Positions 8,293 to 17,203 are shown, counted from the stretch's first letter. The stretch: 64,000 bases of DNA from Bog-473 sp963726005 (GCA_963726005.1 CAVSAT010000020.1:124001-188000), one strand, 5' to 3'. A program made the numbers and translations. The notes: generated by a model not told the origin, from the letters alone.

Positions 8293-9399
8293 TCACGGGA
8301 TGTGATAGCCGAGGTTCTGCAGCCCGCCGATCACCTGCTGGGCCACGACCTGCCCCCCGCCCGACGTCAGGTGCGTCCCGTCGGGCGCCCGGACGTTCAC
8401 GATCTGGCCGGCGGCGTTGGTGATGAAGGCGGTGTACCCGCCCTCCGCGGTGCCGAGCACCTTGTCCATCGGCAGGAAGGTCACGGGGGGATGCGCCGCG
8501 GCCGCCTGGCGTTGGACCACGGCGTTGACGTCGGACATCTGGGCGCTGAGGCCGGCGTTCTGCATCGGTGGCATGCCGACCCACACGACGGTGGCGCCGG
8601 CGCTCTGGGCGATCTGCATGAACTGCGCCACGCGCTGGGCGTAGAGCGTGTTCCACTCCGCCGACGTGTAGGGCACGTCGGGGGGGCCGAGGAAGTCCTG
8701 CGCGTCGTTGGCGCCGATCATCACCACCACCACCTGGGGCTGGGCCATCTTCATGTCCGACGTCAGCTCCGCCGGCCAGTTGAAGTAGTCGGGCCGGGTC
8801 AACCCCGTGCTCTCGCGGGCGTCGAGCGCCGCGTTGACGACGCCCGTGCCGGCGAGGTCGGACTGCAACGGCCCGCCCATGTCGAGGCCGATGGAGTCGC
8901 CCACGATCAGGACCCGAAGCGGGTTGGCGGCGGTGGGGAGCTTGGGGTTGGGGGGCACGGTCGTCGGCGTGGTCGGGGCGGTGCCACCCTTGCCGGGCGT
9001 CGTCCCGGGCGTCGGATGCGACCGGCCCGCGGCGACGGCGGGCCGCGCCCCGGCCGTCGTGAGCCCGACGGTGCCACCCGGCAGGCGGTTCTCCCTGCCG
9101 GTGACGGAGACGAGGTGTGACAGCTGGAGGGCGCGGCTCAGCCCGGCGAACGGGCCCGTGATGTCGAGGCTCACGGTGCGCCGGGTGCCGACGGGCGAGA
9201 CCTGCGCGTTGTGCTGCAAGGTCGGCGCGAAGAGCAAGAACCACAGGGCGAAGGCGGCCACCCCGATGGCCAGGACACGCGTCCACGGCGCCCGCACCCG
9301 GCCGTCATCGGGCGGGGCGAGCTCGGGATGCGGTTGCGCGCCCCACTCCTCCGGCGACTCCCAGTCCACGTGGTGCGGCGGCGTGCGGGCGTCGGTCAT
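8293..9399 (-). CDS. Membrane-anchored SGNH/GDSL hydrolase (DUF459-like), partner of MBOAT
   Basis: A 368-residue protein with a cytoplasmic N-terminus, one transmembrane helix (about residues 45-62, VLAIGVAAFALWFLLFA), a Pro/Thr-rich linker and an extracytoplasmic SGNH esterase-like domain. Catalytic blocks: VLIVGDSIGLDMG (block I Ser), VVVVMIGANDAQDF (block III Asn) and DGTHLTSGG (block V Asp-His). The start ATG overlaps the MBOAT stop by one base (TGATG), so the two are translationally coupled. In known MBOAT-SGNH pairs the SGNH protein transfers or removes acyl groups on extracellular polysaccharides; that role is inferred here. Confidence 0.85.
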   Translation of the reverse strand: MTDARTPPHHVDWESPEEWGAQPHPELAPPDDGRVRAPWTRVLAIGVAAFALWFLLFAPTLQHNAQVSPVGTRRTVSLDITGPFAGLSRALQLSHLVSVTGRENRLPGGTVGLTTAGARPAVAAGRSHPTPGTTPGKGGTAPTTPTTVPPNPKLPTAANPLRVLIVGDSIGLDMGGPLQSDLAGTGVVNAALDARESTGLTRPDYFNWPAELTSDMKMAQPQVVVVMIGANDAQDFLGPPDVPYTSAEWNTLYAQRVAQFMQIAQSAGATVVWVGMPPMQNAGLSAQMSDVNAVVQRQAAAAHPPVTFLPMDKVLGTAEGGYTAFITNAAGQIVNVRAPDGTHLTSGGGQVVAQQVIGGLQNLGYHIP

Positions 9400-10826
9400 C
9401 AGAAGCGGTAGTAGATGAAGGGCGCGACGCCGACCGGGCCGAACGTGGTGATACCCAGCAGTGCGAAGCCGACCACCCCGACCTGCACCGCGGTGCGCTG
9501 GCGCGAGAACGCCCCCTGCAGCCGGGACACGCTCAACGTGGGCACGAACTGGGCGGCGATGGTGCCGAGGACGGTGAAGACGAGCAGCGGCGTGATGAGG
9601 GGGGACGGCGACCCCCACCCGGTGAAGAGGCGCCCCAGCAAGGTGAAGGCCTGCGACAGGCCGGTCGCGTTGAAGAACACCCAGCCCAGGCACACGAACT
9701 GGAACGTCAGGAAACGCTGCACCCAGACGCGCACCGGACCGTCTGCCACCGGGGGCAGACCCCGGCGCTCCCGGCTCGTGCGGCGCAGGTGGCCGAAGCT
9801 CTGCCCGAGCCCTTGCAGGGTGCCCCAGGCGACGAACGTCCACGCTGCGCCGTGCCACAGGCCCCCCAGCATCATGGTGATCATGATGTTGCGGACCGTG
9901 GTGGCCTGGCTGCCGGCGCTGCCCCCGAGCGGGATGTAGAGGTAGTCGCGCAGCCAGCGCGACAGCGTCATGTGCCAGCGGCGCCAGAAGTCCTGCAGAT
10001 TGCGCGCCGTGTACGGCGCGTCGAAGTTCTGCGGGAACCGGAAGCCGAGCAGGAGGGCGAGGCCGATCGCGATGTCGGTGTAGCCGCTGAAGTCGCAGTA
10101 GATCTGCACCGCGTAGCCCCAGGCCGCGAAGATCGCCTCGGGCGCCGAGTGCTGGAGGGGTGAGGTGAAGACCGGCGTCACGATGGCGCTCGAGACGAAG
10201 GAGGAGATCACGACCTTCTTGAACAAGCCCGCCAGGATGAGCCAGAAGGCGCGGGAGTAGTCGATGCCGTCCGGGTCACGGCGGCGTCGTATCTGAGGCA
10301 ACAGCTCGCTCCCGCGCACGATCGGGCCGGCGAGCAGGTGGGGGAAGAACGAGAGGTAGACCGCGAAGTCGAGCGGCTTGGCCGGCTCGAGCTGGCGCCG
10401 GTAGACGTCGACGACGTAGCTGATGGCCATGAAGGTGAAGAAGGAGATGGCGATGGGCAGCCCGACCTGCAGCAAGGGGACGGCCCGGCCCAACCCGACG
10501 GCATGCGTGACGTTGTCGAGGTTCACCGAGACGAAGCCGTAGTACTTGAACCACCCGAGGATCCCGAGAAGGGCGGCCACGGAGACCCCCATGGCAATGC
10601 GCCTGCTCCGCTCGTTGCGCGCCGCCCCCACCACGCTCCCACCGGCGAACGCGACCGTCGTCGTCGTCGCCAGCAGGAGGCAGTAACTCCACCCGACCCA
10701 GCCGTAGAACACGTAGCTCAGGCCGACCATGGACAGCTTCCACCACCCCGCGTGGGGGTTGAGCAGCCAGTTCACCGTGAAGGCGACGGCAAAGAAGATG
10801 GCGAAGTCGATAGTGGGAAAGAGCAT
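9399..10826 (-). CDS. MBOAT family O-acyltransferase (AlgI/PatA-like)
   Basis: A 475-residue polytopic membrane acyltransferase. It carries the AlgI-type region DFSGYTDIAIGLALLLGFRF, the RNLQDFWRRWHMTLSRWL helix, and the catalytic histidine in MLGGLWHGAAWTFVAWG. Family enzymes pass acetyl or other acyl groups from a cytoplasmic donor across the membrane to extracellular polysaccharides. The coupled downstream SGNH gene supports an O-acylation system for a surface glycan. The later sugar genes gmd and a glycosyltransferase lie 27 kb away, so the target polymer is not identified here. Length and helix number are normal for the family. Confidence 0.9.
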   Translation of the reverse strand: MLFPTIDFAIFFAVAFTVNWLLNPHAGWWKLSMVGLSYVFYGWVGWSYCLLLATTTTVAFAGGSVVGAARNERSRRIAMGVSVAALLGILGWFKYYGFVSVNLDNVTHAVGLGRAVPLLQVGLPIAISFFTFMAISYVVDVYRRQLEPAKPLDFAVYLSFFPHLLAGPIVRGSELLPQIRRRRDPDGIDYSRAFWLILAGLFKKVVISSFVSSAIVTPVFTSPLQHSAPEAIFAAWGYAVQIYCDFSGYTDIAIGLALLLGFRFPQNFDAPYTARNLQDFWRRWHMTLSRWLRDYLYIPLGGSAGSQATTVRNIMITMMLGGLWHGAAWTFVAWGTLQGLGQSFGHLRRTSRERRGLPPVADGPVRVWVQRFLTFQFVCLGWVFFNATGLSQAFTLLGRLFTGWGSPSPLITPLLVFTVLGTIAAQFVPTLSVSRLQGAFSRQRTAVQVGVVGFALLGITTFGPVGVAPFIYYRF

Positions 10827-10834
10827 CAGGGGCG

Positions 10835-10844
10835 ATCAGCTGAT
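10835..10844. promoter_or_regulatory. 10-bp palindrome upstream of the MBOAT start
   Basis: ATCAGCTGAT is perfectly self-complementary and lies 8 bp upstream of the MBOAT ATG. Its position fits an operator over the 5' end of the message. The palindrome is short, so chance is possible. Confidence 0.3.
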
Positions 10845-11004
10845 AGCGCCGAATGTACTGCCGGAGGTACGGCCCGGTCGTGCACGCACCACACGCGGGG
10901 GCCATGCGGACCCGGCAGCGCCGGCCCGGTGCCGAACGTCGTTCGCATCGGCCGCCCGGACCCCGACCGGGCGGACGGGCGGTCTCAGCGCCTCTGCGGG
11001 CTGT

Positions 11005-11979
11005 TCAGCCCTTCGCCTTGAGTTCCTCGATCAGCGCCGGCAGTACCTTGTGCACGTCACCCACGATCCCGAGGTCGGCCACCGAGAAGATGGGGGCCTC
11101 CCGGTCCTTGTTGATGGCGACGATGTTCTTGGAGCCCTTCATCCCGACCAGATGCTGGGTGGCGCCCGAGATCCCGCACGCGATGTAGACGGTCGGCTTC
11201 ACCGTCTTGCCCGTCTGGCCGACCTGATGCGAGTAGGGCACCCAGCCGGCGTCGACGATGGCTCGGCTGGCGCCCGCCGCACCGTGCAGGAGTTTCGCCA
11301 ACTCCTCGATCATCGCGTAGTTGGCCGCCTCCCCGAGCCCCCGCCCGCCCGAGACGACGATCGCGGCCTCGTCGAGCTTGGGCCCGCTTCGCTCCTCGAC
11401 GTGGCGCTCCACGATCTTGGCCGTGTTCGTGCTTGCGACGTCGCCGGGGACCGGGGCCGCCACGACGGACGCGGCAGCGCCGCCCGACGGCTCGGCCGCG
11501 AACGACTTGGCCCGGATCACGAAGATGCCCGGGCCCTGGCCGGTGAAGTGGGCGGTGGCGATGTGGCTGCCACCGAAGATCGGGTGCTGGCTCGACAGGC
11601 CACCGTCGCCCTCCACCAGACCCGTCACGTTGGTCAGCACCGGACGGTCGAGCTTGGCCGACAGGCGACCCGCGATGTCACGCCCCTCGTAGGTGGCCGG
11701 GAGCAGAATGGCATCGGGCGCGTTGCCGCTCCCGACGAGCGCGGCCAGTGCGGCTGCCACCGGCACGCCGGGCAGCGCGCCACCCAGGTCGCCGACGTCG
11801 TAGAGCGTCGTGGCCCCGTACTCCCCCAGCGGCGCGGCCAGCGAGCCCGCCTCGGATCCCCAGGCAACGGCCTCCACCGTCGACGCGATCGACCGGGCCT
11901 CGGTCAACAGCTCGAGCGTGACGGTCGTCGGGCCCGAGTCGCCGGTCTCGGCCAGCACCCACACCTTGTCGATCGGCAT
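11005..11979 (-). CDS. etfA: Electron transfer flavoprotein subunit alpha
   Basis: The FAD-binding subunit of the ETF heterodimer, which collects electrons from acyl-CoA dehydrogenases and passes them to ETF:quinone oxidoreductase. At 324 residues it has normal length. The C-terminal FAD domain shows VSGGRGLGEAANYAMIEE, the GQTGKTVKP motif, and IACGISGATQHLVGMKGS with the FAD-contacting Ser/Gln/His. It starts 1 bp after the etfB stop, so both subunits come from one message. Two acyl-CoA dehydrogenase genes further along the window are likely electron donors. Confidence 0.95.
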   Translation of the reverse strand: MPIDKVWVLAETGDSGPTTVTLELLTEARSIASTVEAVAWGSEAGSLAAPLGEYGATTLYDVGDLGGALPGVPVAAALAALVGSGNAPDAILLPATYEGRDIAGRLSAKLDRPVLTNVTGLVEGDGGLSSQHPIFGGSHIATAHFTGQGPGIFVIRAKSFAAEPSGGAAASVVAAPVPGDVASTNTAKIVERHVEERSGPKLDEAAIVVSGGRGLGEAANYAMIEELAKLLHGAAGASRAIVDAGWVPYSHQVGQTGKTVKPTVYIACGISGATQHLVGMKGSKNIVAINKDREAPIFSVADLGIVGDVHKVLPALIEELKAKG

Positions 11980-11980
11980 C

Positions 11981-12757
11981 TCAGACCACCTTCAGTTGCT
12001 CGAGGAAGGCCACGACGCGCTGCGCGCCGTCGCCCTCGTCCACCACGATCTCTCCCGCCCCGCGCGCCTCGGCCTCCGAGACGTCTGCGATCACCTCGCG
12101 GGCGCCCGCCGAGCCCACCTGGGAGGGGTCGATGCCGAGGTCGGCGACGGTCAGGTTGTCGACCGGCTTGGACTTGGCCGCCATGATCCCCTTGAACGAG
12201 GGGTACCGGGGCTCGACGACGCCGGCGGTGACGGTGACGACGGCGGGCATCGGGCACACGACCTCGTCGTACCCGGCCTCGGTCTGCCGCTCCACCTTGA
12301 CCGTGCTGCCGTCGATGGAGATGGCCTTGGCGAAGGTGACCGACGGCAGCCCCATCAGCTCGGCCACCTGCACGGGCAGGGTGCCCGTATACCCGTCGGT
12401 CGACTCCGTGGCCATGACCACGAGGTCCGGGTTGGCCCGCGCGATCGCCGCCGCCAGCACCTTGGCCGTCCCGAGGGCGTCGCTGCCGGCCAGCGCATCG
12501 TCACTGACGAGGATGGCCTTGGCCGCGCCCATGGCCAGTCCGGTACGGAGGCCTGAGGTCTCCCCGCCGGGGGCCATGGAGACGAGCGTGACCTCGTCAC
12601 CCTCGCCCGAGGCCAGCTGGAGAGCCATCTCGACGCCGTAGTTGTCCGAGTCGTCCATGATGAGCTTGCCGGACCGGTCGAGGGTCTTGGTGTCCGGATT
12701 GAGCGCCCCGGGGGCGGCCGGATCGGGAATCTGTTTGACGCACACGACGACGTTCAT
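11981..12757 (-). CDS. etfB: Electron transfer flavoprotein subunit beta
   Basis: The AMP-binding partner of EtfA, 258 residues. The start MNVVVCVKQIPDP and the later GYTGTLPVQVAELMGLPSVTF and CPMPAVVTVTAGVVEPRYPSFKGIM are the classic EtfB signatures. ATG 12757 directly precedes the conserved N-terminal beta strand. It is the first gene of the etfBA pair, and no Shine-Dalgarno is obvious. Confidence 0.95.
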   Translation of the reverse strand: MNVVVCVKQIPDPAAPGALNPDTKTLDRSGKLIMDDSDNYGVEMALQLASGEGDEVTLVSMAPGGETSGLRTGLAMGAAKAILVSDDALAGSDALGTAKVLAAAIARANPDLVVMATESTDGYTGTLPVQVAELMGLPSVTFAKAISIDGSTVKVERQTEAGYDEVVCPMPAVVTVTAGVVEPRYPSFKGIMAAKSKPVDNLTVADLGIDPSQVGSAGAREVIADVSEAEARGAGEIVVDEGDGAQRVVAFLEQLKVV

Positions 12758-12830
12758 GGCCGACCATCTTGGTGGACCCGGGCCGTTCCTCGCCATTCGG
12801 CCGGGTGACAGGCCCTTTTTCGACCCCTCG

Positions 12831-13523
12831 TCAGGCGGGCCCCCCACCGGCGATGGCGAGTGCGTCGTCAAGGCGGTCGGTGATCACCGCGTCCACCGCC
12901 CACTCGGCCATGGCCCGCAGGTCCTCGGGGGCGTTGACGGTCCACACGTTGATCGCGAGGCCGGCGGCGTGCGCCCGCCCGACCAGCTCGGCGTCCACGC
13001 CGCTCACGAAGGGGTGGACGGCCGCGAACCCGGCCTCGACCGCCTCGGCCAGCGCCCGCCCGGGGTCGACGGCGAACCCCCAGAGCGCGCCGAGGGCCAG
13101 GCGGGGGTCGGCGGCCTGCACCGCCAACAGCGTCGGGACCTGGAACGACGAGACGATGACCCGGTCCGTCCAGCCCGCCTCTTCGATCGCCGCCGCCGTC
13201 AGCGCGGCGACGGCCTCCCCCGGGTCCCACCCGGGGTCCTGGGGGGCGTTCTTGATCTCGACGTTCACCACCATCCCGTCGCAGACGGCGAGGACGTCGG
13301 CGAGGAGGGGCACGTGCGCGGGGAGGTCCGCCACACCCAGAGCGCCGATCACTCCGAGGCCCGGGATCTCGGCATCGTGGTGGACCGCAAGGCCGCCGTC
13401 AACGGTCAGGCGCACGTCGAGCTCGACCCCGTCGGCACCGAGCCGATGGGCCTCGGCGAACGCATCGAGGGTGTTCTCGACAAAACCCTGGGTGCAACCC
13501 CTATGAGCAAAGACGGCCGTCAT
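12831..13523 (-). CDS. Glycerophosphodiester phosphodiesterase family protein
   Basis: A 230-residue TIM-barrel hydrolase that splits glycerophosphodiesters into glycerol-3-phosphate and an alcohol, or a related lipid head-group reaction. Catalytic and metal-binding motifs are in place: VFAHRGCTQGFVENTLDAF near residues 4-22 (general-acid His, Arg, Glu), GVELDVRLTVDGGLAVHHD (metal Glu/Asp and second His), and late INVWTVNAPEDL. There is no signal peptide, so the enzyme is probably cytoplasmic. ATG 13523 is chosen because the HRG motif must lie near the N-terminus. It is divergent from the whiB gene. Confidence 0.85.
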   Translation of the reverse strand: MTAVFAHRGCTQGFVENTLDAFAEAHRLGADGVELDVRLTVDGGLAVHHDAEIPGLGVIGALGVADLPAHVPLLADVLAVCDGMVVNVEIKNAPQDPGWDPGEAVAALTAAAIEEAGWTDRVIVSSFQVPTLLAVQAADPRLALGALWGFAVDPGRALAEAVEAGFAAVHPFVSGVDAELVGRAHAAGLAINVWTVNAPEDLRAMAEWAVDAVITDRLDDALAIAGGGPA

Positions 13524-13671
13524 CGGGACGGTGACACGCCGATGACACGAATACGGCGACCAATGCACGGAGAATTCACGAAAACTCCTTGCGAGCCCCA
13601 CCGCGGGCCGTTACCCTCTAATCCCGTAAACAACCCGCTTTTCACTGACGGACACCGATTGGGTCCGATCA

Positions 13672-13687
13672 TGTGAAAAGGATCACA
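13672..13687 (+). promoter_or_regulatory. CRP/cAMP-receptor-type binding site upstream of whiB
   Basis: TGTGAAAAGGATCACA is a perfect TGTGA-N6-TCACA palindrome, ending 22 bp before the whiB ATG. In Mycobacterium tuberculosis the orthologous whiB1 promoter is known to be controlled by the CRP homologue Rv3676. The match here is closer to the textbook consensus than would be expected by chance in GC-rich DNA. Its place close to the start codon could permit either activation or repression. Confidence 0.7.
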
Positions 13688-13709
13688 ATGCTGGTGGAGG
13701 CACATTCCG

Positions 13710-14009
13710 ATGGCTCTCATGTGGAACCGGACCGTCGATTGGGACGCGGACGACTGGCGGCGTGCGGCCGCTTGCCGCAACACCGAACCGGACCTCTTCT
13801 TTCCCGTCGGCACGACCGGCCCCGCCCTCGACCAGATCGAGGCGGCCAAGCGTGTCTGCCGTTCGTGCGAAGCGCTCGAGCCCTGCCTCGACTTCGCGCT
13901 CGCCACCAATCAGGAGTCGGGCGTCTGGGGTGGCACCTCCGAGGAGGAGCGCCGCAAGCTTCGCAAGGCGTGGCTGGCGGCGCGTCGCTCGCAGCGCGCC
14001 GCATTCTGA
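13710..14009 (+). CDS. whiB1: WhiB-family Fe-S transcriptional regulator, WhiB1-like
   Basis: A 99-residue Wbl protein. The four cluster-binding cysteines are present: AAACRN, then CRSCEALEPC. The family tryptophan/glycine turn GVWGGTSEEERRKLR precedes a basic DNA-binding tail. Such proteins hold a 4Fe-4S cluster that reacts with nitric oxide or oxygen and bind the housekeeping sigma factor. The gene is convergent with pdtaS, the same arrangement as Rv3219 (whiB1)/Rv3220c in mycobacteria, which supports a WhiB1 assignment. A GGAGG Shine-Dalgarno stands 9 nt before ATG, and a CRP-type site lies upstream. Confidence 0.9.
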   Translation: MALMWNRTVDWDADDWRRAAACRNTEPDLFFPVGTTGPALDQIEAAKRVCRSCEALEPCLDFALATNQESGVWGGTSEEERRKLRKAWLAARRSQRAAF

Positions 14010-14034
14010 GGCCGCCGCCCCCGTCATCGCCCGC

Positions 14035-15606
14035 TCATCGGGGTGGGCGCACCGGCACCGTAATCATGACGCTCGTGCCGCCCCCTTCGGCCGGCGGCAG
14101 CGCCTTCATGGAGATCGTGCCCTCGAGCTGACTGACCACCAGGTCGCGCACGATCGACAGGCCGAGGCTCGTCGTCCGCTCGATGTCGAACCCGTCCGGT
14201 AATCCGAGCCCGTCGTCGCGCACCTCGACGCCCAGCGTCGAGTCCTCGTTGCTCAGCGTGAGGTCGACGTGGCCGACCGGCGCGTAGCCGGCGGCACCGC
14301 CCGCCCCCTCGAGCCCTGCCGCGCCGTCGCTGCCCCCGGCGTTCTCCGGGTCGAAGGCGTGCTCGACGGCGTTCTGCAGGAGCTCGGCCACCGTGACCGC
14401 CAACGGAGTGGCCACGTCCGCCGCGACCTCGCCGAGATCCCCGTGGACCGCGATCACGATCGGCTGTGACGACACCACCGAGTCCTCCGCCATCTGGACC
14501 AACGAGCTGACGATCTCCGCGAAGGGCACCTGATCGCCCGGGTCACGCGAGAGGATCTCGTGCACCAGCGCGATGGAGCGCACCCGGCGCTCGGACTCCT
14601 GCAACGCGACCCGCGCCGCGCGGTCCCCCACTCGGCGCGCCTGCAGGCTGAGCAGCGACGAGATCGTCTGCAGATTGTTCTTGACGCGGTGGTGCACCTC
14701 GCGGATGGCTGCCTCCTTGGACAGCAACAGCCGGTCGAGACGACGCACGTCGGTGACGTCGCGCAAAAGAATCATGGCCCCGGTCACCACTCCGTGCGAG
14801 AGCAGGGGGATGCAGTGCACGAGCACGATGACGTCGGGGCGACGCTCGACCTCTTCGACGACGGGGCGACCGGTGGCGAGCGCCCATTCGACCGCCGACT
14901 CCTCGATGTCGAGATCACCGAAGCGCCTCCCTTCGGGCTGGGTGTAGATCCCCATGCGGTGGAACGCGTTGATGGCGTTGGGCGATGCGAACTCGATCCG
15001 CCCGTCGGCGTCGACGACGACGACGCCGTCGCCCACGCGGGGCGCCTCCTCGGTGCCGACGTCCTCGTCGGGGAAGGGAAAGGCCGACTGCGCCACCATG
15101 TCGGCCAGGCGCTCGAACACGTCGAGGTACGTCCGCTCGTACATGCTCGTCGGCCCCTTGAGCGGCGCCAGCGAGACCCGGAGCAGGGCCCCGATGATCC
15201 GGCCTTCGAAGCGGACGGGGATGTTCTCCACCGGGACCAGCTCGCCCAGGATCGGGTGGTGGATGCTGCCGCGCACGATCTCGCCCGTGTGCAGGCACTG
15301 GGCCACCAACGTCCACTGCGACTCGTTGACGGTCTGACCCACCAGGTCCTGTTCGACCAGGGTGGGGCGGTTGTTGGGCCGCATCTGCCCGAGCACCACC
15401 AGCTCGGGATCCCCTTCGGCCGGCGACGTCGCGGCGGCTGGGTCGGAGCCGTCAGTGCCGGCCGCGTGCACCGGCACGAGCAGCAGGAGGTCGGAGAAGG
15501 AGAGGTCGGCCAGGACGCTCCAGCTCCCGAGCAACCGCTGCAGGTGCTCGAGCTCCTCGGGCTTGAGGTCGGTGTGGCTCTGTGCGAGCTCGGCGGGGGT
15601 CGGCAT
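14035..15606 (-). CDS. pdtaS: Two-component sensor histidine kinase PdtaS
   Basis: A soluble sensor kinase of 523 residues. Order of domains: an N-terminal GAF-like sensor (about 1-170), a PAS domain from about 190 (GVVVVDADGRIEFASPNAI), a HisKA_2 dimerisation/phosphoacceptor region with EVHHRVKNNLQTISSLLSLQ (phosphorylated His), then HATPase_c with ELLQNAVEHAF and DDGLGLPDGF plus SLGLSIVRDLV. This is the architecture of mycobacterial PdtaS, which phosphorylates the ANTAR-domain RNA-binding regulator PdtaR. The ATG overlaps the upstream PHP gene stop by one base. A Gly/Ala-rich insertion interrupts the ATPase domain. The PdtaR partner is not in this window. Confidence 0.9.
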   Translation of the reverse strand: MPTPAELAQSHTDLKPEELEHLQRLLGSWSVLADLSFSDLLLLVPVHAAGTDGSDPAAATSPAEGDPELVVLGQMRPNNRPTLVEQDLVGQTVNESQWTLVAQCLHTGEIVRGSIHHPILGELVPVENIPVRFEGRIIGALLRVSLAPLKGPTSMYERTYLDVFERLADMVAQSAFPFPDEDVGTEEAPRVGDGVVVVDADGRIEFASPNAINAFHRMGIYTQPEGRRFGDLDIEESAVEWALATGRPVVEEVERRPDVIVLVHCIPLLSHGVVTGAMILLRDVTDVRRLDRLLLSKEAAIREVHHRVKNNLQTISSLLSLQARRVGDRAARVALQESERRVRSIALVHEILSRDPGDQVPFAEIVSSLVQMAEDSVVSSQPIVIAVHGDLGEVAADVATPLAVTVAELLQNAVEHAFDPENAGGSDGAAGLEGAGGAAGYAPVGHVDLTLSNEDSTLGVEVRDDGLGLPDGFDIERTTSLGLSIVRDLVVSQLEGTISMKALPPAEGGGTSVMITVPVRPPR

Positions 15607-16499
15607 CAGCCGCCGGCCTTCGCCGGCCCCGACACCGCGACGGGATAGGGGATCCGGCCCCGGTAGCCCTGCAGCTGCGCCACCCCCACCGACGCCAGCA
15701 CGGCGCGCAGGTCGTCGGCCCGGTCGGCCACGTAGTCGACCTGGTGGGCGTCGGAAGCCGTGGTGAGCGGCACCCCGCGGGCAACGAAGCGCTCGAGCAG
15801 CCGGGCCGCGGGGTACTGCTCCCCAATGGGCTTGCGCCAACCCGAAGAGGACAGCTCGGCCGCCATGCCCGACGCCGCCGCCGCCTCGGCCATCCGGTCC
15901 CACCATTCGGCGGGTGCGTCGGGCAGGTGGCCTGCCACCTTGACCAGGTCGGGGTGAGCCAGCACGTCGCAGGTGCCGGACGCAGCGAGCTCCTCGAACG
16001 CGCGCGTGTAGTCCGCCCAGCACGCGTCGACGTCGCGCGCCGACCACTCGGCCATCGACACCGGGTCGTCGAGGTCGTCGAAGCGCCAACATCCGACCCA
16101 GTGCACCGAGCCCAACAGCACATCGAAGGGATACCCGGCCAGCAGCCCGGCCACCGTGTCCATGCGGTCCTCGTAGTAGTCGACCTCGAGGCCGATGACG
16201 ACGGGCAGTCCCGCGTCCTTCACCTCCTGGGCGTAGGCCACGTAGTCGTCGAGGTCGACGGTCGCGTGGAACTTCCAGTACTCCGCCATGGACTCGGCCA
16301 GCCCGGGCGGCACCCGCGCGTCGTCCCAGAAGCCGCCCAGCAGCGAGTCGGCCTGACGGAACCGGAACAGGTGCTCGGTGAGCGCGAGCTCGGTCACCCC
16401 TGCCGCCTGGGCGCGCTCGCAGTAGTCGGCCAGCTGCTCGACGCGCAGCGGCGTGTCGTGCTCGTGATGCGGCCAGAGGTGAAGGTGGTAGTCGAGCAC
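15606..16499 (-). CDS. PHP-domain phosphoesterase (histidinol-phosphatase-like)
   Basis: A 297-residue PHP-fold metallo-hydrolase. Metal ligands are evident in DYHLHLWPHHEHD at the N-terminus, LALTEHLFRF near residue 40, LPVVIGLEVDYYED, LLGSVHWVG, CDVLAHPDLVKV and TTASDAHQVDYV. The pattern resembles the HisK-type histidinol-phosphate phosphatase, but no his genes are nearby, so another phosphoester is possible. GTG 16499 brings the first HxH motif to residue 5, as usual. It is translationally coupled to pdtaS through a TGATG overlap, which hints at co-expression rather than shared function. Confidence 0.8.
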   Translation of the reverse strand: MLDYHLHLWPHHEHDTPLRVEQLADYCERAQAAGVTELALTEHLFRFRQADSLLGGFWDDARVPPGLAESMAEYWKFHATVDLDDYVAYAQEVKDAGLPVVIGLEVDYYEDRMDTVAGLLAGYPFDVLLGSVHWVGCWRFDDLDDPVSMAEWSARDVDACWADYTRAFEELAASGTCDVLAHPDLVKVAGHLPDAPAEWWDRMAEAAAASGMAAELSSSGWRKPIGEQYPAARLLERFVARGVPLTTASDAHQVDYVADRADDLRAVLASVGVAQLQGYRGRIPYPVAVSGPAKAGG

Positions 16500-16546
16500 C
16501 TCAGGCGGTGTCCAGCACCGTCGGCCGCGGGCTGCGCATCGTTGCC

Positions 16547-17203
16547 TCAGCCGGCCGCGGCGTGGCGGATCAGCGTCACGCCGTCGCGGATGGTGGTGAG
16601 CACGCACGCCACGCGCCGGTCGTTGACGACCTTGTCGTTGAAGGCGCGCAGCGCCAGCGCCGCTTCGTTCGGACGCTCTTCGCTCGCCAGCACCCGGCCG
16701 CCCTGCAGGGTGTTGTCGACGACGATCAACCCGTGTGGGGCCAGCTTGGGCAGCACCGCCTCGTAGTAGGCGTCGTAGGAGACCTTGTCGGCGTCGATGA
16801 AGACGAGGTCGAACGGGCCCTGGAGCTGCGCGAGCGTCCGCAGCGCCGGCCCCTCGATCACGCTGATGCGGCTCTCGAGGCCGGCGGAGGCGATGTTGCC
16901 GCGGGCCGTGACCGCGTGGTGGGGGTCGACCTCGAGCGAGATGATCGAGCCACCCGGGCCCAATCCCGCCGCCATCGCGATGGACGAGTAGCCGGTGAAC
17001 GTCCCGATCTCGAGCACCTGGGTGGCCTGGGCCGCGAACACCAGCATCTCGAGGAAGCGGCCCTCCTCGCGTCCCACCATCATCCCCGACAACTGGGCAA
17101 AGCCCTCCCGGGTCGAGGCGTCCACCGTCTGCAGGTACTCCGGCGGGGGCGTCGTGTGCGCCTCCGCGTACAGCTCGACTTCGGGGTCGATCATCGGGGC
17201 CAT
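16547..17203 (-). CDS. SAM-dependent O-methyltransferase (caffeoyl-CoA/catechol OMT family)
   Basis: A 218-residue class I methyltransferase of the OMT-3 family. Motif I is VLEIGTFTGYSSIAMAAGL near residues 63-81, followed by ISLEVDP and the metal-binding DLVFIDADKVSYDAYYEAVL. VVDNTLQGGRV supplies the second metal ligand. These enzymes use Mg2+ and methylate catechol-type hydroxyls. The start at 17203 is supported by a minus-strand TACCAT box 7 nt upstream, the leaderless arrangement seen elsewhere in the window. Substrate unknown. Confidence 0.85.
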   Translation of the reverse strand: MAPMIDPEVELYAEAHTTPPPEYLQTVDASTREGFAQLSGMMVGREEGRFLEMLVFAAQATQVLEIGTFTGYSSIAMAAGLGPGGSIISLEVDPHHAVTARGNIASAGLESRISVIEGPALRTLAQLQGPFDLVFIDADKVSYDAYYEAVLPKLAPHGLIVVDNTLQGGRVLASEERPNEAALALRAFNDKVVNDRRVACVLTTIRDGVTLIRHAAAG

